DNA from: Bacteroidota bacterium | GTDB lineage: Bacteria; Bacteroidota; Bacteroidia; Cytophagales; Cyclobacteriaceae | Direction of reading: 5' to 3' | Length of the DNA stretch: 64,000 bases | Assembly: GCA_018267135.1 (NCBI GenBank) | Contig: JAFDZA010000002.1 | Span: 1-64,000, forward strand | Shown here: positions 20,001 to 28,427 of the stretch, in pieces | How positions within the stretch are numbered: position 1 is the stretch's first letter | Layout: each line of letters opens with the position of its first letter | Position numbers and translations under genes: made by a program | Notes under the pieces: generated by a model | Databases searched by the model: none | What the model was told of the DNA's origin: nothing | Seen by the model: the letters and a program-made list of their open reading frames with translations, nothing else

Positions 20001-23000
20001 TAATCAGCCATAGCCGTACCCCTAAATGCATTGGATGTTGCAGTGCCGGGTATAAACTGTTTGGTAAAAGACCAACTTCCTTCGTTTATTAATAAAAGAT
20101 CAGCATAAGCTCCAGAAGAACTTCGGGCTAAATACACATCTAATTTTCCATCATTATTTACATCTGCTACATAAGCTCCGCGATAGGTAGCAATATTTTC
20201 ATTTTGTAAAACAGCAATACTTCTTCTGTTAAACTGACCGCTGCCCACATTTTCATAAAACGAGGGTACGGAGTTTTGGCTGGCCTGATTAGAAAACGCA
20301 GGCGAAATGTAGTCTTCGTCTCCATCTCCATCCAGATCGGCCCACGACACTCCTTGCTGGTAATCGGTGTTTGTAGCAAAGTTATTTAACACAGGAGAAA
20401 ATAAAGTAGAGATGGGAAGAGTAACAGCAGACTGAGTAGAGGCAGCAGCACTACCTGCCGAGTTTTTAGCTGTAATTCGGTAGTAGTAGGTGGTGCCAGA
20501 AGAAAGCCCGGCATCTATATATTGGGTTGTTGGATAGTTAATAGTTGCGAGGGGTGGACCGCTGAAAGTATTACTGGTAGTAGATCGCTCAATAATATAT
20601 TGCGTTGCAAAGGGTACTGTGGTCCATAATAAAACTGATTGAGAAGATGAAAAAGCATAAGCATTAATTGCTGCCGAGCCGGGTATCGGGTCGGTGGTAT
20701 TGAGTGTGAGGGTGGTAGTACCTTGAAATAAAGTGTAATAATTGGGATCTGGTTGCCATTTTAATACTAATGTTTTAGATACACTGTTCCATGTTCCGTT
20801 GCCATTAGCATCGTCATTGCCGTTAGGATCCCCTTGAAAATAAGTCTGGCCTTGTGTTTCTGTTATATTAGCTGCTCCAAGAGAAGGATGGATAGCCGGT
20901 GGCACAACTCCCAGATCATATCTAGAAATGGTAAATTGGTTAATGGTGTTGGGTATTTTTACTATTGAAACCGTAGTGGAGGTAAATGGTCCGGCTCCGG
21001 AGGCAGTGCTGCCCGGGTCAGCAGTTACAACGGCTGTCCAACTACGGTTGTCGGGGATGGTGCTGCTTCGGTTTCCGGCTAATGCAGTTCCTGATATTTC
21101 GTTGCTGTAAGCCGAGTTGCCGGCCGCATTAATTGCATATGCCCGATAGTAGTAGGTAACAGTTGAATCAGCTGAAGTATTATATACTACCACTAAATTT
21201 TGAGGAGAACTGGGAGCGTAACCAAGACGTGTCTGGTTAGCAGTATTGTAACTGGTATTGTTGCCAACAGACCACTGCACATAAATATCTTGAGCGGTAT
21301 TGATTTCCGGGTAGTTCATTTTTAAATCAATACTTTGTATGCTTTTAGAAAGCAATACAAGGCCGGTGGGAGCAACAGGTGGAATAATGGGGGTTGAGCT
21401 CTTTTGCACCACGGAGTAAGCTGTTGTAGCGTATGCCGTTTGGTCAGGGGCAAATTTCACGTCTGATAGCTGGGCAGGAGCCGGGTCGGTAAGTGGCCGA
21501 TTTTGCCAGGAAGCTCCTCCATCAAGTGATCCCTGAACGCCTCCAGTACTGAATTGTGCAATGATATTGTTGTCGTCATAAAAATAAATGGAACGCACAT
21601 TACCTTGTCCGGCCGGTAAAGTAATGGTCGCCCAAGTGCTACCCCCGTTGGTCGATTTATATAACTTAGTAGCAACATTATCAGTAAGAAAAATAGAGTT
21701 AGATGCTGTAACATTCAACGTAATAACCATAGACCCCGGGTAAGTGCTTACCTTATTAGCAGTAGTTGTGCCGGAATTAATTTTCCATAATTCGGTAGTT
21801 GATGTTGCATTGTTGTAATACGACAAATAAATATTTCCTGCAGTATCTATAACTAAAGAACTAATATTTCCGGGAGGTAATCCTGTAATGCTTTGAGGTG
21901 CCCAACTTACTCCTTGGTTTGTACTTAAATTAATTGTGTTGCCAACAAAGTAATAGAGCTTATTTCCATCGCCCGTATATAAGTTATTAACAGAAGTGCT
22001 GCTTTGAAGTGTCCAAGTATTGCCATCGTTGGCTGAACGGACTACTCCATTGTATCCGTATCCTAAAATAGAACCATCGGCTAACTTTACAAACCCTGTT
22101 AACTGCACATTGGCTGTGCCACTCGGAAAAAGTAGATTCCAGGTAATACCGCCATCAATAGAAAGATTATACCCCCAATTTCCAAAAGATTGAAATAATC
22201 GGCCCGAAGAAGAAATGAATAACTTAGATTGTCCAGGAATATAGCCTCTCAATCCATTAGAGTTAACATTCCACGTGTTTCCCCCATCAATTGATTTGTC
22301 CACCCCTGTGCCAGTTCGCCCGATATACCAAGAGGTAAGATTTTTAAAAAATGCACAATTCAGAAAATTGGCATTTGAAGATGAATAATTTGTTCCTGGT
22401 GACCAGGTGGGGCTTGCCCCGGCAGGGTTTGTGCAGGAGTATATCTTGGTAGAATTTTGGTTTACCAGATATAGGTTTCCTAAGAGATCGGTAGTGATAA
22501 TACCTCCAAAATACACTTCTGAAATGCTGCCTTTAATGGAAGACCACGAACCGCCATTATTGGTAGAACGGTAGGGCGCATCAGAACCTAATACATACAA
22601 GTTATTGCTTCCATCTACCGTTATAGAACTACAGGAAAGAGTACTGCTAATTCCTGACCCAATAGCATTAAAACTAATACCATTGTCTGCTGAAACCTGA
22701 ACAGAATTAGTAGCGGTGCCTACAATTAACCGATTATTTCCGTCCACGGCAATGTCGGTAATGTTGCTTGAAAAGGTCTTGGGGATTGCCGAAAAACTTA
22801 CCCCGTTATTGGTGGACCGGTACAGTTGGTTGCTGAAAGAAGGCAATATGTATATTGTTCCGTTAGGGGCTACTTTTATTTTTTTTAATGAGTAGGGTAA
22901 TCCTGTGCCTGCCAGTGAAGCCCAGGAAATACCATCTGCGGAGGAGTATAACCCTAATAAACTTGGGGGAGAGTAAGACGCTTGCATAGCGTAAATCATT

Positions 23001-23269
23001 CCGGTAGAAGAAACTTCCACATCGATAAATGACTGAGGAAAGTTATTATTCGCAATAACGGACAATCGGTTCCAATTCGTACCATCTGCCGAACTGAATA
23101 GCCCCCCATTGGTAGCTGCAAAAAAAACATTGCCAGAATTTATGGCAAGATCATTCACAGTAGATCCATAGGGACCGATGGTAGCCTGCCACGACCAGTT
23201 TGAAGTTTGTGCTAAAATTTTTGTGCCTATTAAAACAAGAAAGGCTAATGATAAGTAGTATTTATTCAT
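17015..23269 (-). CDS. Giant T9SS-secreted protein with Asp-box, fibronectin III, FG-GAP, ASPIC/UnbV and Ig-like domains
   Basis: A 2084-aa modular surface or secreted protein. After a signal peptide, residues about 25-620 carry at least eleven Asp-box motifs (S-x-[DN]-x-G-x-x-[WF], for example SIDGGNTW), as in sialidase/VPS10/YCF48 propellers. Fibronectin III-like units lie near 625-730 and 875-955. Residues about 956-1340 hold seven DxDxDG-type FG-GAP/VCBS calcium loops (DLDGDGDED, DVNNDGKLD and so on), matching a seven-bladed propeller, followed by an ASPIC/UnbV domain (about 1346-1430) and an Ig-like Big_5 domain (about 1436-1530). The last about 95 residues are a T9SS type A sorting domain (AYPNPATKEATIPF ... 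GIYVYRMK). It is flanked 13 and 10 bp away by its operon partners. Carbohydrate or protein binding at the cell surface is likely; no catalytic residues are obvious. Confidence 0.9.
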   Translation of the reverse strand: MNKYYLSLAFLVLIGTKILAQTSNWSWQATIGPYGSTVNDLAINSGNVFFAATNGGLFSSADGTNWNRLSVIANNNFPQSFIDVEVSSTGMIYAMQASYSPPSLLGLYSSADGISWASLAGTGLPYSLKKIKVAPNGTIYILPSFSNQLYRSTNNGVSFSAIPKTFSSNITDIAVDGNNRLIVGTATNSVQVSADNGISFNAIGSGISSTLSCSSITVDGSNNLYVLGSDAPYRSTNNGGSWSSIKGSISEVYFGGIITTDLLGNLYLVNQNSTKIYSCTNPAGASPTWSPGTNYSSSNANFLNCAFFKNLTSWYIGRTGTGVDKSIDGGNTWNVNSNGLRGYIPGQSKLFISSSGRLFQSFGNWGYNLSIDGGITWNLLFPSGTANVQLTGFVKLADGSILGYGYNGVVRSANDGNTWTLQSSTSVNNLYTGDGNKLYYFVGNTINLSTNQGVSWAPQSITGLPPGNISSLVIDTAGNIYLSYYNNATSTTELWKINSGTTTANKVSTYPGSMVITLNVTASNSIFLTDNVATKLYKSTNGGSTWATITLPAGQGNVRSIYFYDDNNIIAQFSTGGVQGSLDGGASWQNRPLTDPAPAQLSDVKFAPDQTAYATTAYSVVQKSSTPIIPPVAPTGLVLLSKSIQSIDLKMNYPEINTAQDIYVQWSVGNNTSYNTANQTRLGYAPSSPQNLVVVYNTSADSTVTYYYRAYAINAAGNSAYSNEISGTALAGNRSSTIPDNRSWTAVVTADPGSTASGAGPFTSTTVSIVKIPNTINQFTISRYDLGVVPPAIHPSLGAANITETQGQTYFQGDPNGNDDANGNGTWNSVSKTLVLKWQPDPNYYTLFQGTTTLTLNTTDPIPGSAAINAYAFSSSQSVLLWTTVPFATQYIIERSTTSNTFSGPPLATINYPTTQYIDAGLSSGTTYYYRITAKNSAGSAAASTQSAVTLPISTLFSPVLNNFATNTDYQQGVSWADLDGDGDEDYISPAFSNQASQNSVPSFYENVGSGQFNRRSIAVLQNENIATYRGAYVADVNNDGKLDVYLARSSSGAYADLLLINEGSWSFTKQFIPGTATSNAFRGTAMADYNKDGLVDMAISQQTQAQSPLPPTLLANASAGSTITFNVVNNAGTITTNTVMGIMSSWADFNNDGWQDLLVLSKNGSPPTIPNRLYKNNGDGTFTQVTGTIFDSDIFVNSRTASWGDINNDGYLDVYIGSQTVSVADRLYKNNGNGTFTSLSGSAVAETGTQTYGSAFGDINNDGSLDLIAINGNGNSIFINDGAGNFTKTPAGQELFTLSVVSNIGGSFVDYDQNGFLDISTGRTAGSVTVPPYLFRNTLVASSSRNWVEVKLKGIISNTAAIGARIIVTTLSPARTQIREISSCTGYGSMSSLIQHFGLGSASAISSIQVKWPNGGVQTLTNPGINQIITIPEILTGPTFTNLSPANGASGITTNTTLSFTTNTPVLTTAVAGKNINVYLSSNTSTPVFSMAATSGSVSGNTYTYTLPVALNPLVSYSVSIDAGAFIDVYGNPSLALPLASWQFTTIDNIPPAITFTPVPTLTKAGLSSSSFSLTATDNISVTSVVMSYRKITATQYQTLNGTAGASNTYSFPLQSSMFDDMGIEYYFTAKDPSNNTATSPATGTYTTRLIFDGTAAAVVGVAAGSQKSDYKIISVPLELTSNSIANIFNDFGAADNTKWRLLSYKDNPQAWLQYPGDFSNASRGAGYFVISRVGQNLAFQGATSPNYNQNNLFQLSLSAGYNLIGNPYTTLIDWEDTRSGQTGVGAVKLFQNGNYVDNTSGGSSLIQPYSGGFVFSQNAVTIPVKFKLTTTGTVKNNSSISTRNSTDWIVPIRMTQDNREFNFGGVGMAENASFSYDNHDDLAPPSPLGTFKIEFPHPEHFMKNFSKDVIPPLNGYTWTFFVNSDETSLTTLAWDSQKVNATGDLYLLDVSRQYPVNMLTQHSYSFNPQQSREFKVYYGTDVNDKLKPQTIFLGQAYPNPATKEATIPFNLPESSNPFFVTIEVYDLMGNRVTSLVNTQLNSGFYTSTWNSSEANSGIYVYRMKVEQGNSTQSLSGKIIVIK

Positions 23270-23282
23270 ATGTAATCAGGTT

Positions 23283-24029
23283 CTAGTTGTGAGGAAATCC
23301 GGGCACCGGTAAATCTGAGTTAGCCGAAGTGCCCCCTCCAGATTCTTTTTTGTTACCACCAAGCAGAGTTACTATACCTCCGCCTATTGCCAGCGGAACA
23401 ATCACCTTTACTAAGGCGGGAACTTTACGCACGATCTTAAAGTATGGGGTATAAATAATTTCCTCAGTATTACGGGTATCGGAAATTTTCAATCGGTAAT
23501 CGTCATCGGCTTTAGAATCGGCTGGGATGAAGAGAGTAAAAGCCCCATTATTAGGTTGTTGCATACTGCCTTGTATGCGGGTGTTGCCTTTGTATAGCTC
23601 TATATTAATAGGGTTGCTATTGCCTACTTTCCACAATAAGTCATAACTTTTACCTCTTTTATATTTTGCGGCTGTGGTAGTAAAACTTTGCAACTTTACA
23701 AACGGAACAAATACTTTGCCCCTTACCTCAAGCGATAATTTGCCTTTATACCCGCCCCATTCTTCACGAATGGCCCAAATCATTTTTTTATTGGTTCCGG
23801 ACTTTATTTCAGCCCCTACATCGCCTGTAACTTTCTTTAGGGGAGCAGAGAAATTGTCATTAGATGCATAAAGGTTAAGTAAAAACTCGCTGGATGAGTT
23901 AGAATACTCTAAATCATAGTTAACAATAATATTATCGCCAGATAGCTCTACACTTTTAATGGTTACGGTTTGGGCTTGGCTATAAAATGAGATGAATAAA
24001 AAAATGCAAACGAGAGTAAAAGCTTTCAT
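23283..24029 (-). CDS. Exported Ig-like domain protein with C-terminal membrane segment
   Basis: A 248-aa protein with signal peptide (MKAFTLVCIFLFISFYSQAQ), two beta-rich regions (about 20-105 and 112-200), and a C-terminal hydrophobic stretch (about 206-224, VKVIVPLAIGGGIVTLLGG) before a Gly/Ser-rich tail. The second region (KRGKSYDLLWKVGNSNPINI) resembles the Kre9/KNH or Ser-Thr-rich anchored Ig-like family. It is first in the operon with the giant T9SS cargo and the caspase-like protease. A role as an anchor or chaperone for these proteins is inferred, not shown. Confidence 0.75.
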   Translation of the reverse strand: MKAFTLVCIFLFISFYSQAQTVTIKSVELSGDNIIVNYDLEYSNSSSEFLLNLYASNDNFSAPLKKVTGDVGAEIKSGTNKKMIWAIREEWGGYKGKLSLEVRGKVFVPFVKLQSFTTTAAKYKRGKSYDLLWKVGNSNPINIELYKGNTRIQGSMQQPNNGAFTLFIPADSKADDDYRLKISDTRNTEEIIYTPYFKIVRKVPALVKVIVPLAIGGGIVTLLGGNKKESGGGTSANSDLPVPGFPHN

Positions 24030-24119
24030 ACGTAAGGGATTTTAACAATTAAAATTAGTTAAAACTCTCCTTTAACACGAATTATTTTAATGATTATTTA
24101 ATCTAAAATTTATATGGTA

Positions 24120-25106
24120 TTAAACAGACATACTTTGCAGCACGGCCAGCGAGCAGGTAGTGTGCGAGTTGAGTTGGTTTACCTTTTGTTTGCGAAAAAA
24201 ACGGAGTACCAGATTCTCTTCTGCTTCTAATTTTTCGGAGTGGCTGAGGGGTAGTTCTTTTTCTTCAAAGGCAGGAAAGGTAAACCCCTTCTTCTGTTTA
24301 ATGAGCACATTGCGCAGCCCAATAGCCAGTTTGCTTTTTACGGTAATGGTGTTAGAGATGCCAAAAATTACTTCGGGGTTGGTTTCGTTGCCCACATTAA
24401 AAATGTGGTTTTCTTTGTCATTAAAAAATTGATTCTCCAGGTGGATATATAAAATGCCTTCGCGCAACTCTACCAGAGAACTTTTGTAGAGATGCCCTTC
24501 GGTAATGGTTTGTACGGTTATCTGATCGTGGAGATCTTTTTCGATGGTAAAGGGTGCTTTGATGAGGTGGTCGCTGCCATCTGATTTTTGATAGTATAAG
24601 TAGTAGTCGCCCAAAAAATAATGGAGCAGCACATCATTTTTTGCCGACTTGCGTCCGGCCTTTTGGGTGGCTGCCGCAGGGAATCCCAGTTTGGGCGATC
24701 GCCAGGTATCCCACTCGGCTAAGTCCACGCCCAAGAAAACCAACAGCACATTTAATTTCGTGGCTTTGGCCTTACCTCCGTTCCAATAGCTGTGCAGGGT
24801 TTTTCCGCTCACCCAATGAAAAGGCCGCTTCATGGCAGCGATGAAATGCACCAGTGCTTCTTCATCTTTCAGGTGTTTCTCAAAAAGAAAGTTTTGCAAT
24901 TGGTCTTCGCCCAAAATCATGCGCTCGGTAACTAAAAAGGGAGCGGCAGAAATTTTCCCCGATACGGTTTTATTAATCGCATGGGCAATGAGTTCAAATG
25001 TGGTGCGGTTAAATTTTTTCCAGTTTGGTTCGATGCCGTGGTCGCTCAGCACGTCTACCAACAGGGGGGTAGCTTCAAGAGCCGATTTTATTTTAGAGGA
25101 GATCAC
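24120..25106 (-). CDS. Hypothetical protein, possible DNA-binding regulator divergent from the susCD operon
   Basis: A cytoplasmic protein of 328 aa if the GTG at 25106 is used; the frame stays open to a TTG at 25145, but that codon lies inside a palindrome at 25134-25146 that looks like an operator. Residues about 75-135 (SGKTLHSYWNG ... LLVFLGVDLAEWDTW) resemble the Bacteroidota helix-turn-helix-like pattern in which a TLxRxW segment is followed by a TLxxLAxYLGxxSW segment. The C-terminal half looks beta-rich and could bind a ligand. It is transcribed away from susC, 212 bp from its ATG. A regulator of the amine-use cluster is plausible but unproven. Confidence 0.6.
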   Translation of the reverse strand: MISSKIKSALEATPLLVDVLSDHGIEPNWKKFNRTTFELIAHAINKTVSGKISAAPFLVTERMILGEDQLQNFLFEKHLKDEEALVHFIAAMKRPFHWVSGKTLHSYWNGGKAKATKLNVLLVFLGVDLAEWDTWRSPKLGFPAAATQKAGRKSAKNDVLLHYFLGDYYLYYQKSDGSDHLIKAPFTIEKDLHDQITVQTITEGHLYKSSLVELREGILYIHLENQFFNDKENHIFNVGNETNPEVIFGISNTITVKSKLAIGLRNVLIKQKKGFTFPAFEEKELPLSHSEKLEAEENLVLRFFRKQKVNQLNSHTTCSLAVLQSMSV

Positions 25107-25122
25107 ATTCAAACATACAAAA

Positions 25123-25146
25123 TTTGACAGAGATTTGACCGTCAAA
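25123..25146. promoter_or_regulatory. Candidate operator: TTTGAC repeats with perfect inverted repeat
   Basis: TTTGACCGTCAAA at 25134-25146 is a perfect six-base inverted repeat around one central base, and a second TTTGAC stands in direct orientation at 25123-25128, eleven bases away. It lies between the divergent putative regulator and susC. An operator for one or both is inferred from position and symmetry only. Confidence 0.4.
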
Positions 25147-25317
25147 TAAGATAATCGGATTGTGCCAGTATAATTATTTGTTTGTCAGGATATTAAAAAT
25201 AAAAAAAATGATTTGAGTGCTATTTTTCTCCCGAATTTGACTGAACTACCATTGCAAAATGAAATTTTACCCAACGCTCATTTTACCAAATCGCATTTCC
25301 CATTAACCTATTTTCGC

Positions 25318-28300
25318 ATGACTAAATTTTACATTCTCCAATTCATCTTGCTGCTTGCCCTGACGGCCGGTGCGCAGCAAAATAAAATTTCCGTAAAGGG
25401 AAAAATTACAGACGAGGCCACCGGAACACCCATGCCCGGTGTAAACGTAGTTGAAAAAGGAACCAGCAATGGGGTAGCTTCCGACAATGAAGGCAACTAT
25501 GTTATTTTAGTGAATGAAGACGCCACGCTCGCTATTAGTTTTATTGGTTATACCCCGGCCGAAGTATCGGTAGGCAAGCGAGCCGTAATAGATGTTACGC
25601 TGAAAGAAGGAGTGGAAGCCCTGAGCGAAGTGGTGGTGGTAGGCTATGGCACGATGGAGAAAAAAGATCTGACGGGCTCTATCGCCTCCATCAACAATAA
25701 AGAGTTTGCCAATCAACCTACTACGAACCTGGCGGGCAACATTCAGGGAAAACTGGCGGGCGTAAATATTACGCAAACGTCTGGTACGCCCGGTGCCAGC
25801 TTAAGCGTAAGCGTGCGGGGAGCCTCTAACCCTTTGTATGTGGTGGATGGCATCCCAATGCTGAGCGAAAGCAACTCGGCCATTCAAACCTCTACCGATG
25901 TGCAGGGCAATGTGCAGGGCAGCGGCCAGCAGATTAGTACGATTTCCGATATTAACCCGAACGATATTGAATCAATCGAAGTGCTGAAAGATGCTTCGGC
26001 TGCAGCGATATACGGAGCGCGCGCCTCAAACGGGGTGGTGCTCATTACCACCAAGCGCGGAAAATCGGGCAAGACCAAATTCAATGTTAATTATTACACC
26101 GGTGTGCAGACGCCCACCCGTGAAATAAAATTTCTCGACAACCAGCAGTTTATGGATTTAATTAATGATGCTATTACCCAGGATAAATTGCTCTATGCGG
26201 CCAACCCCAATGTATTTGGCCCGGGCTTTACCTACGTGGGCTCCGGCTTAGATGCGCCTTTTAATTTTGGCAGCGCCACCGATCAGAAAGTAAATACCAA
26301 CTGGCTGCACCAGGTGTTGCGAAATGCGCCCATCAACAATGCCGAGGTATCGGCCACGGGCGGAAATGATAAAACAAAATTTTATGTAGCCGGCACCTAC
26401 TTCGACCAAACCGGTATTGTCATTGAGTCGGCCTACAAACGGTTTAGCGCCCGTGTAAACCTGGATCATCAGGCTACTGATAAATTATCGTTCGGGCTTA
26501 CCTTCAATGCTTCGTATTCTAAAAATCACCGCAGCTTTAATGACGACTCGTACACCGGAGTAATTACCAATGCCATTGGGGCAGACCCGCTGATGCCGGT
26601 GTATGATGCCAACGGAGGGTATGCCAACTACCAGAATTACCATACTTCGTGGCTTTCAGATAACCCGGTAAAATCGGCCAAAGAAATTAAAGCATACACC
26701 ACCAGTTACCGTTTGCTGGGTACGTTGTTTGCCGAATATAAATTCAGTCCGAGCCTGAAATTTAAAACCAGTTGGTCGGCCGATTTTAACGACCTGAATG
26801 ACAATCAGTATTTTTCGCCCATCACGGCCAATGCCCAGGCACAAGGCGGTCTAGCACGGGCTTCTATTTTTCAGCAACTTACCTGGCTGAATGAAAATAT
26901 TTTAACCTTCAATAAAACGGTTGGTCAAAGCAAAATCAATGCGCTGGCGGGATATACCATGCAGCAAACCGGCTCTACCACCAATGGGCTGGCCGGGCAG
27001 GGATTTCCTTCGGGCGGCCTGCAAAATATTTCGAGTGCCGCTATTATTACGCAGGGTATATCTACCGGCACTGGCTTTGGGCTGGTGTCGTACATCGGGC
27101 GCATCAATTATGAATACAAAGACAAATACCTTTTGTCGGTTACTTCGCGTATTGACGGCTCCTCCCGGTTTCCGAAAAACAACCGCTATGCGTTGTTCCC
27201 TTCCGTATCGGCCGGATGGCGTATTTCGAGCGAAGAATTTTTTGGCAACAACCCCACCCTTACCAATTTAAAACTACGCGCCAGCTATGGATTTACGGGC
27301 GATCAGGAAATTGGAAATTTTCAGAATGTATCGCTCTACAGGCCGACTAAGTATAATAACTTCGGAGGTCTTGCCCCGGCCCAGTTGGTAGATCCGCGCC
27401 TTCGCTGGCAAACCAATAAAACATTTGATGTAGGATTAGACTGGGAATTATTTCAGGGACGCATCAGTGGTACGATTGACTATTTTAAATCTGACAAAAC
27501 CAATGTGCTGAGCAACAACAGTGTGGCCGGTACTACGGGTTTTTCTACCGTAGTGCAAAATGCCGGACAAATTGAAAACCGCGGCTGGGAGTTTTCTGTC
27601 AGCTCCACCAACATTCAAAACGAAAAATTAAAGTGGACTTCCAATTTTAATATTTCATTTATCAAAAATGAAATCATTTCGTTAACCAACGATGGATTGC
27701 AGGTAAGTGCCTATCTCGATAATGCGCCCACTAATATTTTAAAAAAGGGACAACCCGTTGGGGCATTTTGGGCCGTAAAATACCTGGGCGTAAACCCTGC
27801 CAATGGCGATGAACTTTTTTTGAGCCACACCGGAGGCACAGCCGGCCAGGCAGTGAATGCATCTAATGTGAGTATGCAAGATGCCGAGATATCGGGCAGC
27901 CCCATTCCCAAATTTTTTGGCGGATTCAATAACCATTTCAATTTTGGAAAATTTGATGTGTTGCTGGCAACTCAATTTAGTTGGGGCAACAAAATCTATA
28001 ACCTGATTAAACAAACGTATGTAAACATGGGCTGGTCGAATGGCGGAGGTTCGGCTCAGATTTATGCTAACAACTCTACGGCTTTGCTGAGGCGCTGGCG
28101 TAAGCCGGGCGATATTACGGATGTAGGCCGTGCTTCGTTTATCAATCAAAATTATTTTAACAACTCTACCCAGTTTATTGAAGACGGATCGTTCTGGCGC
28201 ATTCGCACACTGGCCATAGGCTACACCATCAAACCCAAGTCGATGGCGTTCGATCGCATCCGGGTATATGCTCAGGTGCAAAATCTTTTTGTGTGGACGA

Positions 28301-28425
28301 AATACACCGGCTTTGATCCGGAGGTGAGTTCTACCGGCAGCAGCAATCCATACACAGCCGGTATAGACTATGCGGCCTACCCGCAGCCCCGCACGTACAC
28401 GTTAGGTTTTAATATCACTTTTTAA
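25318..28425 (+). CDS. SusC/RagA-family TonB-linked outer-membrane transporter
   Basis: A 1035-aa protein from the ATG at 25318, chosen because it begins a proper signal peptide (MTKFYILQFILLLALTAGAQ). It has a carboxypeptidase-regulatory-like N-terminal domain, the SusC signature in ALSEVVVVGYGTMEKKDLTG, and a plug domain with DGIPML and SIEVLKDASAAAIYGARASN, followed by a long barrel ending in a family-typical aromatic strand (LGFNITF). It is the outer-membrane pore for substrates bound by the SusD lipoprotein encoded 2 bp downstream. The cluster lacks any glycoside hydrolase and instead carries amine and amino-acid enzymes, so the cargo may be a nitrogenous compound. Confidence 0.95.
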   Translation: MTKFYILQFILLLALTAGAQQNKISVKGKITDEATGTPMPGVNVVEKGTSNGVASDNEGNYVILVNEDATLAISFIGYTPAEVSVGKRAVIDVTLKEGVEALSEVVVVGYGTMEKKDLTGSIASINNKEFANQPTTNLAGNIQGKLAGVNITQTSGTPGASLSVSVRGASNPLYVVDGIPMLSESNSAIQTSTDVQGNVQGSGQQISTISDINPNDIESIEVLKDASAAAIYGARASNGVVLITTKRGKSGKTKFNVNYYTGVQTPTREIKFLDNQQFMDLINDAITQDKLLYAANPNVFGPGFTYVGSGLDAPFNFGSATDQKVNTNWLHQVLRNAPINNAEVSATGGNDKTKFYVAGTYFDQTGIVIESAYKRFSARVNLDHQATDKLSFGLTFNASYSKNHRSFNDDSYTGVITNAIGADPLMPVYDANGGYANYQNYHTSWLSDNPVKSAKEIKAYTTSYRLLGTLFAEYKFSPSLKFKTSWSADFNDLNDNQYFSPITANAQAQGGLARASIFQQLTWLNENILTFNKTVGQSKINALAGYTMQQTGSTTNGLAGQGFPSGGLQNISSAAIITQGISTGTGFGLVSYIGRINYEYKDKYLLSVTSRIDGSSRFPKNNRYALFPSVSAGWRISSEEFFGNNPTLTNLKLRASYGFTGDQEIGNFQNVSLYRPTKYNNFGGLAPAQLVDPRLRWQTNKTFDVGLDWELFQGRISGTIDYFKSDKTNVLSNNSVAGTTGFSTVVQNAGQIENRGWEFSVSSTNIQNEKLKWTSNFNISFIKNEIISLTNDGLQVSAYLDNAPTNILKKGQPVGAFWAVKYLGVNPANGDELFLSHTGGTAGQAVNASNVSMQDAEISGSPIPKFFGGFNNHFNFGKFDVLLATQFSWGNKIYNLIKQTYVNMGWSNGGGSAQIYANNSTALLRRWRKPGDITDVGRASFINQNYFNNSTQFIEDGSFWRIRTLAIGYTIKPKSMAFDRIRVYAQVQNLFVWTKYTGFDPEVSSTGSSNPYTAGIDYAAYPQPRTYTLGFNITF

Positions 28426-28427
28426 GC

